Assembly: GCA_032433765.1 (NCBI GenBank)
Contig: JAVIAB010000092.1
Location: 36,606,853 to 36,670,852, forward strand
From: Megaustenia siamemsis
Taxonomy: Eukaryota > Mollusca > Gastropoda > Stylommatophora > Ariophantidae
Direction: 5' to 3'
Length of the DNA stretch: 64,000 nt
A program made the position numbers and the translations under genes. Below the pieces are notes generated by a model. The model was not told the origin of the DNA. It made no database searches and saw only the letters and a list, made by a program, of their open reading frames with translations. The stretch's first letter is position 1, and each line of letters begins with the position of its first letter. Shown piece after piece: positions 1 through 9,052 of this stretch.

Positions 1-85
1 CAAGACACAACACAACGAGCTTTGGATAAACTTGCGAGAAGACAACACTCAAGGAACGACCATGAAAAAGATACATTGATTATTC

Positions 86-87
86 AT

Positions 88-142
<55 letters not shown>
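86..142. repeat. (AT)n microsatellite at a LINE-A 3' end
   Basis: An uninterrupted TA/AT run directly abuts the conserved 3' end of a LINE-A fragment on the minus strand. It sits where the other two local LINE-A copies carry (GA)n tails, so it is best read as that copy's 3' tail. The short ORF through it is a by-product. Confidence 0.8.
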
Positions 143-144
<2 letters not shown>

Positions 145-345
145 GCGATCAAGACTCAATCAGAGTAGGATTCCAGACTCTCTCATGAAGTCAGCTGTCT
201 GTTTAAGCGAATCGATTGCCCCAGAAACGCTACGAAATATGACAGCGCCAGAGGCTAACAGAAGAGCAAAGAGCCGTCGATTATATCTTCCCCGGACGCA
301 GAAAGGCAAATGGGAAAAGAATGACATGATCAACATCCAAACCAT
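142..345 (-). mobile_element. LINE-A 3' end, copy 1
   Basis: The minus strand reads a protein tail ending TADFMRESGILL then stop, followed by a conserved 3' stretch and a microsatellite tail. The same terminal block occurs at 738-830 on the minus strand and 1,228-1,312 on the plus strand, and in diverged form near 59.9 kb. This copy is strongly 5' truncated and holds no catalytic domain. Confidence 0.65.
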
Positions 346-719
346 CTAGTTGAATCAATAATGCCAGCGCTTGACAATCGCTTTGAGACCGGGGGGGGGG
401 GGATTATTTTTAATGGACACACAAGCACTCACGCACAGTCGACCAAACCTCATTGTCATCCCATAACTTCAGTCCGCTTAGTGCAACCTTCAGTGGATCG
501 AAGGCACGAATACACATTTGGAGGGTGTGGAATGCACTTAAACTGTAATTCTTGAATAGTCGACACTGTAGTGACATCACATTGTCGTGCAGGGGATGCA
601 CTACTGCGTTCAACAATCCGTATCCTTTCTGGTGTAGAGCTAACTTTGGATTTTCCCCAAGAAGGTTTGAGTAAGTAGCACTGGTCAGAATGGTTTCTCT
701 GGACATGTAGTTATAGTTC
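346..719. other. Unassigned sequence with a 12-bp poly-G run
   Basis: Nothing recognised. A poly-G run lies near 391-402. A minus-strand ORF of about 100 codons (410-748) continues out of the (GA)n tail of the next LINE copy; its protein matches no family I know. Confidence 0.4.
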
Positions 720-1303
720 TCTCTCTCTCTCTCTCTCTCTGCGATCAAGACCCAATCAGAGTAGGATTCCAGACTCTCTCATGAAGTCAGCTGTCTGTTT
801 AAGTGATTTGATTGCCCTATATAGTTTCTCTTTCAGGGAGGTGGGTGTGTACCACATTGCTCTTCTCAGGTCTGTGTACTGGGGGCATCCTGTAGAGCAT
901 GTTTTGTAGTCATATTGTCAAGCGTACGGTGGCATAGGCTGGTTGTACATATTTTGAATTTGGTGAACGCCTCTAGTGACTCGGGCAGATGGTGTCCGTA
1001 AACCTGGGAGGGCCGACCATCTAAGGGCAGAATCCAACTACAGAAAAGATCATCTGCTGCCTTGCAGGAAGATTGGAGACAATCAAAGGCTAAGGAACGC
1101 AAACCTGAATAAAATGCTGGCTGAAATCGGATGCACAGGGCCACTGGCGCAGAACACAGTGCAACGTTTTAACGGGTGTTCAATCAGAGTGGATCTGGCA
1201 GACTCTAATTGTGATGTTCTGTCTGTGGGGGCGATCAACACACTTAACCTGACAGCTGACTTCATGTGAGAGTCTGGAATCCTACTCTGATTGAGTCCTG
1301 ATC

Positions 1304-1342
<39 letters not shown>

Positions 1343-2650
1343 CCGTCCCTCTCGTTATGCTATGAACGTTCTTGTTTCCATTTTTCATGGTACTGACCTT
1401 TGAGTTTGGATTTGGCTTCATCATAACTGAGCGGATGGTTCTCTTGTGGTAATCTCCCTCCCTCTTTAGCTAATTTGTCTGCGCGTCCGTTCCCGTGGAT
1501 ATTACAGTGTGATGGTATCCACTGAAGGACTACTCTCTGGAAGTTATTGCATAATTGGTCTAGGGTTGTTCTCAAGTCATCTAGTTCATTGTTCTTGGGG
1601 ATTTTTAGAGCTGATAATACTGACAGTGCATCAGTCAGAATCACCAATTTATTGTGCATGTTATTTCTTGTAGCAGAGCCATCTGTGTATATGTGGGACC
1701 AAGAGTCCTGTGGGTAGGTATCATGTATGTGTTTTCTTTCTGTTTCTGATTGGATGCCTTTTTTCATGATTCCTGTTATATTTTCCTTAAGTTCTGGTAT
1801 TTTATGTTTTCCATGATGAGACATATCAGATGGGCCCAAGGGTTTCGATATTGTTTAGGAAAGTACTGGGTCTCCAGTAGTTCATTGGCGATTGCAGCGA
1901 AGTTGCTCATCTTTAGTCATACAATTCCGAAACCAGTTATTCTTTAGTGCATGGGGTGGCTAAGGAACCTTCTATATTTCTCCGCTTGTTGCAATGCTTT
2001 AGTGACCCGTCTGTCATCTAAGGGTTGTAAACCTGTTACTGTTTCTAGAGTTTTGATAGGTGTAGATTTCATAGCACCAGTGATGATACGGGCAGTTTGG
2101 TTCTGTGTTCGTTAATTTTGCTAAGTTGTGATTTGGAAGCCATAGCCCAGGCTGTGACTCCATACGCTAGGACTGGTCTGACTCTTCCTACGTATAGTCG
2201 CTTCAAGATATTGTTGTCTGCTCCCCAGTCCGTTCCTGCCAATTTCTTCATAATATTAGTTCGTTTTCTGGCTTTTTTTAAATTGCTCTATCTGATTTTT
2301 CCAAGTCATTCTGCGATTCATGGTGACGCCAAGATATGTTGGGTTTTGGTTAATAGGGAGTGTATGGTCTTTTATCTTCAAGTTTGCAGAAAGTGTGTTT
2401 CTTGATAGGGTGAAAATTGTATATGTAGTTTTTTTTTCGATAATTGGTAAGAATTACCCTTTTGCCTGTGAGGATGTTCTGGTTGTGTGCTAATGATATT
2501 GAAGGGCGGCAGTTGTTTTCATCGCTCAGAGCTTTCGCAAGTTTCCATAGTTTATGACCATTTTTGTCTAGATAGACATGTAGATACGATTGGCCACTTG
2601 TGATCCACAACTTCTTTGGTTTTAGGGATGAGGTGTGGCTCCATTCCAAG
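720..2650 (-). mobile_element. LINE-A copy 2: RT C-terminus plus RNase H, interrupted
   Basis: Read on the minus strand from 2,650 down, the fragment gives the end of a reverse transcriptase region (NPTYLGVTMNRRMTWKNQI near 2.3 kb; LKRLYVG and VRPVLAYGVTAWAM near 2.2 kb). An RNase H domain follows at about 1,690-1,440 with IYTDGSA, ILTDALSVLSALK and WIPSHCNIHGNGRADKLAKEG-like motifs carrying the expected acidic residues. The C-terminal part (CPQYTDLRRAMW near 870) and the 3' end with a (GA)n tail at 720-740 follow after an interruption at about 965-1,341. Frames are broken in several places, so this is a pseudogene. RNase H after RT is known from I and Jockey-related LINE clades; I do not assign the clade. 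Confidence 0.75.
965..1341 (+). mobile_element. LINE-A 3' end, copy 3, inserted head-to-head into copy 2
   Basis: The plus strand carries the same terminal block as copies 1 and 2 (TADFM, stop, ESGILL, then GATCGCAGAGAGAG) with a (GA)n tail at about 1,305-1,340. Its orientation is opposite to the surrounding LINE-A. It separates the RNase H domain of copy 2 (ending near 1,360) from that copy's C-terminal part. The sequence between 965 and 1,220 is open for about 97 codons but matches nothing else in the window. Confidence 0.6.
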
Positions 2651-2924
2651 CTTTGTCGCTTTCCTTTGCCTCATAGAAGTGTACCAGGCTTTCTTCTACT
2701 GTGACAATATGCTGCAGAAATGCTTCACCATCAGTCTCATACAGAGGCAGAAGCTCCAGGCTTCCATGTCACTCTTTCATTTCCGATGTCAATCATTTGG
2801 GTACTCATCATGCACACACTTTTCACAACTTCAAGAAGTCGTGAACGACGTGATGGCAAATCCAGCACTGTCTAATAATGATGTCACTTTACAAACATCA
2901 TCTCAACAGGTTCCACGTGCGGAA

Positions 2925-3035
2925 GTCGGATGCATTGGGCTGAAAGGCGCAAATATCACAGTTATACTGCAAACCACAACACAATGCAGACACGCCCACT
3001 TAACGTCCTTGTAAGGGCGGATGATGAAGAGGTGC
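2925..3035 (-). repeat. Dispersed repeat R6, partial, reverse orientation
   Basis: The segment with GCAAATATCACAGTTATAC and CTGCAAACCACAACACAATG is the reverse complement of the start of a repeat seen again at 42.6, 44.5, 46.7 and 49.6 kb. It ends near the CATCATCCGC-type boundary that the other copies share. No coding potential is apparent. Confidence 0.6.
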
Positions 3036-3721
3036 ATTCCTTTAGTCATTGGGCGAACGCAAGCAAGCATCTGGTTCCACACCTTTGCTAAACTAAAATC
3101 TCACAAATTTTCGCTGATCTTGTTTGGTGCACTGTTGTAAGGGCACCCCAATTTCCTATATATGTTGAAGGTATGTCAATCTCAGGACACCTGCAGGGAC
3201 ATAATGATATTAACGTACGCGCTATTTTTAATTCAATTTGTCCAGTTTCGCACTGAATGACCACTGTACTTTCCATTTCAATCGCATTTTTGTTGTTGTT
3301 GCTTAATTCATATTTGTTTTGATTTTGAAGCGATTGATAATGTACATAAATTTTGGGGGGCATGAATGCACCAAATAACCTATATTTTGAGGACTTCGGA
3401 TACTTTTGTGTAAAATTGCAAGAAAAATTAATCGGAGGCAACATTTATAAATATGGTAAAAGGTATACCAGTTACAATTTTGAATTAAAAATTATCTATC
3501 CCTAAACATTTTATTGTTATTAATATATATATTTATACATTTCAATTTCCTGATATTTTTTTTTTTACTTCCTGTATGCATTTTCCTTTTCTGCATTATA
3601 TACTGTGTACAATTTTGTATCTATATAAGTTGTGAAGTATTAAAATGAAAACAGGCAGATTATTACATTTTTAGGAAATTGAACATTTATTTATTCTAAA
3701 CATAAAAGAAAAAAAGTAAGC
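3036..3721. other. Unassigned AT-rich sequence
   Basis: No gene or repeat family recognised. Poly-T near 3,556-3,566. A minus-strand ORF at 3,088-3,444 has no recognisable motif and is not called. Confidence 0.4.
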
Positions 3722-3815
3722 TTATAAATAGGTGACTGGGTAGGTTAGAGGTAAGGCATTAATCCCTGGATAAGTGAGGCCTTGGTTCAGATCTACCACT
3801 GGTGAAGGACATTTT
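3722..3815 (+). mobile_element. Diverged tRNA-derived SINE head
   Basis: GGTTAGAGGTAAGGC resembles a pol III A box, and GGTTCAGATC, about 35 bases later, a B box. The spacing fits a tRNA-like promoter, but I cannot fold it into a cloverleaf with intact stems, so it is a SINE or tRNA pseudogene rather than a working tRNA. Confidence 0.45.
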
Positions 3816-4344
3816 TTTTCTTCAAATCAGTGATTTCTTCATGGCTTTGTTCCCCCCGCTCCCCTTTTCCCTAATCCCTGAGTAGTGAAATTCAATGTCT
3901 AGCCCTCTTAAATAATGATAAAATACAGGAGGTCTTGAGAGCAGTCTCAACATGTTAAGGAACCCTTGGCAATTAAAAGTCAAAAAGAGTAGGTAAGAAT
4001 GGCCACTGCCCAGGCACAAATTATGAAGTCAATCTCCCCATGCTGAATTTGGACGTGTCAGGTTGGGGGTATCCCTGCTTGTGGCACAATGCATCCATGA
4101 CAACATAGCAGGTCAACAAGGAAATCATGAAGAAGCCTTTAAAGAATCTTGAACAATGAAACAAAGTGATAAAACTCATTTTATTTTGTTTACAAATAAT
4201 TTCAATTTAAAAAGCACGTTAAAAAAAATATAAAACACAATAAGAGAAAATAATGAATGGCAGAGTAACTTGTTTAAACAGATTGTAACAAATGACCGGC
4301 AAATTTGACCAGATGTTTGTTATTTTATAGTAAAAAATGCTAAA
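3816..4344. other. Unassigned sequence
   Basis: Nothing recognised on either strand; AT-rich with short A and T runs. The minus-strand ORF at 3,822-4,019 has no known motif. Confidence 0.35.
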
Positions 4345-4838
4345 TACATCTTTGTGAGAGATTTTGGACTAAGTAATCTATATCAAACAAGAAGAAGAGT
4401 TCTTAAGTGTTATGTAGAGCCAGTCTTAACATATGGATGTGAATCATGGACAATAGGACAACAGACAAGAAAATCACTGGAGTCTGTAGAAATGTGGTTT
4501 TACAGAAGAATGTTGAGAATACCATGGACAGCTAAGAAGAGTAATGAAAATGTTCTGAAAGAGGCCAAAGCAAACATATAGCTAATTTCCAATATTAGGA
4601 AGAAACAATCATTATTTTTTTGGCCATGTAATGAGAAGAGAACAACTGGAATATATTGTAACAACTGGGAAAATTGAGGGACTAAGAGATAGAGGGAAGC
4701 AAAAAGACAAAATACCAGACAGCTTAAGAGAATGGCTTGGCAGAAGGTCAACAACAGAAATGATAAATAACTGTCGAGATCGAAAGTTGTGGAGAGACAT
4801 GATCACCTATGTCAGCAGGCCCGGTACTTGATGATGGT
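4345..4838 (+). mobile_element. LINE-C 3' fragment (RT C-terminal region)
   Basis: The plus strand encodes RVLKCYVEPVLTYGCESWTI, then FYRRMLRIPWTAKKSNENVL, then GHVMRRE and RGKQKDKIPD. This is the usual order at the C-terminal end of an RT ORF in many non-LTR elements. The same protein is encoded on the minus strand at 29.3-29.7 and 31.3-31.9 kb. The frame breaks near 4,580. The 3' end is the shared GGCCCGGTACTTGATGATGG. Confidence 0.8.
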
Positions 4839-6109
4839 AAATCTATATCAGGTTGATTAATAGTTGCTTGCTTATCACATCAACATACAAAGTTATCTTG
4901 CTGGGACATGAACTAATTCAGTGCTAGTGATGACCAAATAGTGGCAGTGTGAACTGATTAGCTGAGTGGATGCAGATCAAATAGTAAACAGTGATAGTAG
5001 TAGTCAACTGGTTTGTGCACTGGCTTCATTCATCCAAATATATAGAGTTTATATGTCATCAAGTCAGGTATAAATTGAGTACCCGAGTTGAGAAAGGTAA
5101 GAAAACTGAGAGACTGGAACCTGAAATCCAAAAAATGCAAAATGTACTGCTGTGAGACTGGAACACATTTACATACTTATGGCATTTGATGTGACGTTAC
5201 ATTGGTCAATGATGAGCAGCAACCTTCTGGACTAAACACAATGACTGAATGAAAATACAATTCTACAAATAATTGTGATCTAAAATGGTTCACATACTAG
5301 ACCAGGAAGCTATTCAGTCATCAAGCATTCTTGTACTTTCCCCAAGAGATACTGGGTAGAGCCTTGTGCTTGCAACCAAATTAATATTTCAAAATGTTCA
5401 TCATAAGCTACTGAATAATAAGAAAATGTATATAGCTGATTTACTGATGGCTGAAATTATGTACTTAAAGTGTACACATTCTTTAAGTATCTGTGACATT
5501 ATATAAATCAGCTTTAATAAACTTCAAAGAATAAAACCTCAAAATAACATTCTAAATATAAAATCATGAGCAAGAAGTATACCTGGATAAATATGGTAGC
5601 ACAAAATGGTGGTGTCAGTGAGGATATGAACAAAGTCAGAAAAACTGTTGACAATGAAGGCAACATTTAGAGATCCTCTCATTAAAATGTGAAACCATGG
5701 TAACGATAAATGAGTGTTGTAAAACTTGTATTGTTTTCATGGATCTGAATGTCAAAGGTCAAGAGAAAAGGAAACATCATGATTTTTTATATCACTTCAT
5801 ATAACCTGCTGGAGGAAAATTTCAGATTAAACAATATCAGTAACAAAGACTAGATCAGTAGGTGCCAACAAGAGGAAGCACATGCAGTGACAACAGGCAG
5901 AAGCTGGATGTTAGAGAATTGTTCAACAGATGTGAATTAACTCAATAACAGCAGAAAGCAACTGGCCAACTTTGGATGAAAGACAATCTGGTAGAGAATA
6001 GTGAAGACAGAGATTCAAAATACAAGACACTGGAAGTGATTGCTATTGTAAAGTCAGAACTGGAGAAAATGATGTGTGCTTGGATTAATGTTAAGATTAT
6101 TAAAGAAGG
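4839..6109. other. Unassigned sequence
   Basis: About 1.27 kb with no ORF of note, no RNA gene and no match to the repeats elsewhere in this window. It lies 3' of the USP40 stop codon. A decayed transposon is likely but cannot be shown. Confidence 0.35.
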
Positions 6110-6400
6110 GGAGCCGCAATAGTTGGGATAGAAGTGATAGCTCAGTGGTTAGTGAACTGGACTACAAAGGTCAAGAGGTTGGTTTCAATCCTGATCGACG
6201 GCTTCCAGGTTCACCGAGCCTTAGATGGGTACCGGATGTTTTCTGGGAAAGTAAAGCAACACAGGCATAATACTGACTACATTACCCCAAAAATTGTGTG
6301 CCGAAGGTCTAAAAAAAAAATTATGGCCACTAACACCATATTCACTATATGCCACTTGACGTGATGGGGCTCTTTACTTTTTTTTTTTATTTTTTGTTTG
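6110..6400 (+). mobile_element. SINE-1 copy (tRNA head)
   Basis: GATAGCTCAGTGGTTAGTG fits a pol III A box and the weak GGTTTCAATCCTG a B box. They are followed by the SINE-1 body (GGGTACCGG, TCTGGGAAAGTAAAGCA) and the tail motif CCATATTCACTATATGCCAC ending in T-rich sequence. Relatives lie at 11.8, 24.28 and 24.65 kb. Confidence 0.8.
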
Positions 6401-6657
6401 TTTTGTTTTGTTTTTTTTGTTTTTTTACTTTTATCAAAGAAGCAAGGCTAGCATGGTGTGGAGGGAACCTTTATTTATGTAAGAAGCGGAAAGAAAGAAC
6501 CCCCTCATACCTCAAACATCAAACCTCATATCGGCATGTAAGAAGTATGGTCACTTCTTCTTCTACCATTCAACTCCCTGTGAAGCAAAGGTCTTCAACA
6601 AACACTTTCCAAGACATTCTGTTTCTTGCCAAAATATGGTGTTAGTGCCAATTATTT

Positions 6658-7330
6658 TTACCAACAACATTTTTTTTTCAGTCTTCTTTCGTTCACAAAC
6701 TCTGCATCTGAAAAGTTGTCTTTTCTATCAATTTGGTCATCTTTAACAGCTTCTGTAAAGGACTGAAATTGTTCTTTGAATGTAGTTTTGCTTAGCTGGT
6801 GTGCATCTCTCAAAACATTGTACTTGCTACAGTCTTGTATTATGCGTGATACAGTTTGTCCACATGTTTGTTTCCAATCTTGAAATGTGTACATATATGG
6901 TTTTGTTGTTGATTATGCCTAGTTCTTAGTCAGAAAAAGTGATGACTTGTACTGTCCAATCAAGTAAGTGTCCATCATTCTGCTCAAGTTTGGTTCTTCT
7001 GTACCTTTTTATTATACCGATCTCTTGCTGGTATGTGATTGGTAAGTTTGCCTGTTCCATTTTGCTACCATTCTTGGCCTGGATGTGAGCTTTCTCATTT
7101 CCTAGTACACCACAAACAGATGGTATGAACTGTCATGCATTTCTTTGGCTACAAACCATATGCAACTCCAGTAGTTTTTTTAATGCTCATGTCTTTCAAT
7201 TACTGGTTCTACATCAGTCTATTATCACATTTGTTGAACTCTTCATTTTCTATTGTTCCTTGTAAATTTCCCAGACCAAGCCATTAGAACTTGTACCATG
7301 CCAATACCAGTATAATTTCCTATCTTTACT
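6658..7330 (-). mobile_element. LINE fragment: RNase H and C-terminal Cys motif, degenerate
   Basis: On the minus strand a degenerate RNase H end is visible (VCGVLGNEKAHIQAKNGS near 7.1 kb, comparable to the usual HxGxxGNExAD motif). About 300 bases further comes WKQTCGQTVSRIIQDCSKYN (6.80-6.87 kb), which resembles the CGxxxxTxEHxLxxC motif near the end of RNase H-bearing LINE ORFs. Stops and frameshifts make it a relic. Confidence 0.6.
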
Positions 7331-7374
7331 CATGGTTGTAGTTATTCAAGAGCCCTGGTATCACTGCAGATGAA

Positions 7375-7590
7375 TTAAAATCCATAACTGCTCAACCGCC
7401 CATGCCAGTGGAATCATTCGAATTAACATCTCATGAAATATCCAAACAAAGAAAGGCAGCGGCAGTCCCCATTGTAGCAAACACAGCCGGACTTGGAATA
7501 TGAGGAAACTGCAACAAGGTACCCTTTCAGACAGTGCCTCAAAGGCTCCTTGTCACCTATCCGTCATATTGACTGGAAGTCTATCTTTAC
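7375..7590 (+). repeat. Dispersed repeat R7, copy without minisatellite
   Basis: This block is, in reverse complement, the same as the two flanks of the 39-bp minisatellite at 9.3-10.4 kb. Shared pieces are CATATTGACTGGAAGTC, the region around GGACTTGGAATATGAGGAAA, and ATCCAAACAAAGAAAGGCAG. Here the two halves are directly joined, so this is the unexpanded form. Confidence 0.7.
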
Positions 7591-7599
7591 TCATGTAAG

Positions 7600-8589
7600 A
7601 AGCTATTCATTTGGGTCTATTTTATCTATGGTGATTTCACTACCACTTTCATTTGTGAAATGGTCTTTGTATGAGACGCCAAGATCTTTTGATAAAACCT
7701 ATTTCATGATATTATTTTTACCTCTCAAATTCTGCATTCAGAAGCTATGACAGGCATATAATGGTATTATTTATATTACATCTGGTAATATACATATATG
7801 TGTGTGATAATATAATCTTATACTTCACGTTCATTCTAAATAAATGAGAACGGAAATATAAGTAACTAAATTTAATATCTAATAATACATGAAAATAATC
7901 AACTCAAACATTGTGAATGAAACTGTTGAACCATCTGTTCATTTAAATCATGTTATTCAGTGACATGAACAAAACAGATCAGAAAAAAAACATTGATTGT
8001 TGAAAATGCATTGTTTATGTAATGCATATGTCACTGAATGCATAATCATCAATAGCATTTAGGAACATTAACATACGACGTATAAAAAAATAAGGCACAA
8101 TATGAAGATTGCATTATGATTATTAATTTTAACAAGCCAGCTACACTGGGATGTGAATGTTAGAAGCCAGAGCAGCATAAAGAATGAAAAAGCCATGAAA
8201 ATTGGGAACTTATCAATAAATAGATGGGCAGGTTTATACCAGACAAATCCAATTTGGAAAAGCTTATCACTGTTATGCATGACTAAAATAATGTCAGAAG
8301 AAGAAATTGGTTGGCTAGTTATTGTTCCAGTAGCCTGGGCTTCTGTATTTAGACCAGTGTGATGTTGCGGTATAATTAATTGTTTGTGAGTTGTTTTGTT
8401 CCAAATAGAGTGTTCCATTTATCCATATAAATGACACATGCATTATACAAGTATATATAGCACTTGAAGAAAAAAATTCACAAACAATAGGATACACAGA
8501 AGACAATTCTTGGAACTTTCCTATAATAAATATTTGTTTATATATGATTGTATTCATTTTCACTTCTATCAGCAATCAATACCAGTTTG
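7600..8589. other. Unassigned AT-rich sequence downstream of USP40
   Basis: No gene recognised. Several ORFs of 60-116 codons on both strands look random in composition. I do not see a clear minus-strand polyadenylation signal close to the USP40 stop. Confidence 0.35.
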
Positions 8590-8695
8590 TCTGTAGCTTA
8601 CAGAAGCTGGACATCTCATGCAGGAAAGACAACTTCAAAGAGGCTGGCATGGGAGCCAAGTTTCAACGACGACAAGCTAGATGATGATGATTCAA
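8590..8695 (+). mobile_element. LINE-F 3' end
   Basis: TCAACGACGACAAGCTAGAT followed by GATGATGATT, preceded by GGACATCTCATGCAGG, is the same 3' end found in reverse complement at about 46.36-46.45 kb. It carries a short GATGAT tail. Confidence 0.6.
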
Positions 8696-8956
8696 TCTTG
8701 TTCCATTTATCCAACCTTGGAGGATGAAGCATCTTCAAATTTCATGCCACAAGTAAAAGAAATGTACCAATCATCATTCTTTACTATAATAAATAAATGA
8801 ATCAATTCTGCATGTCCAGCAGAAGACTAATTTTATAGACCAAGGCTTCAGAACATGAACTGTAACTGCCCAGAATAACAATCACAAATAAAATTAATTT
8901 TTCCTGTCCCACAGGAAGGTTAACATAAAACATAAATCATGAGAACAACTTCAGTG

Positions 8957-9052
8957 CTATGTAAATTTATCCACCCTGATTGTTAAAGGTACCTCTGGAC
9001 GTCGTTTTACTGGAAACCATCTGACAACTGGACTTTCTTTCTTTCTTCCCGT
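8957..9052 (-). CDS. USP40: USP40 terminal exon and stop codon
   Basis: After a CCAG acceptor the minus strand gives 31 residues beginning TGRKKESPVVRWFPVKRRP and ending RRPEVPLTIRVDKFT, then TAG. The last 15 residues parallel the C-terminus I recall for vertebrate USP40 (RAPETSLSIHV...), which fixes the reading frame. The previous exon ends in phase 2 while this frame needs phase 0, so either a small exon lies in the 4.2 kb intron or one base is missing. Confidence 0.8.
   Translation of the reverse strand, partial: TGRKKESPVVRWFPVKRRPEVPLTIRVDKFT

Noticed and set aside
1..85. Possible coding tail at the left edge (QDTTQRALDKLARRQHSR on the plus strand)
   Set aside because: Only about 25 codons are visible and I cannot tie them to a family; too short to call.
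3538..3700. Short inverted repeat around AATTTCCT
   Set aside because: The matching arms are about 12-20 bases in very AT-rich sequence; chance is a sufficient explanation.
7493..7750. 85-codon ORF in repeat R7
   Set aside because: A similar peptide appears in the 9.3 kb copy, but only over the shared repeat; length and ends differ, and no start or codon bias supports translation.
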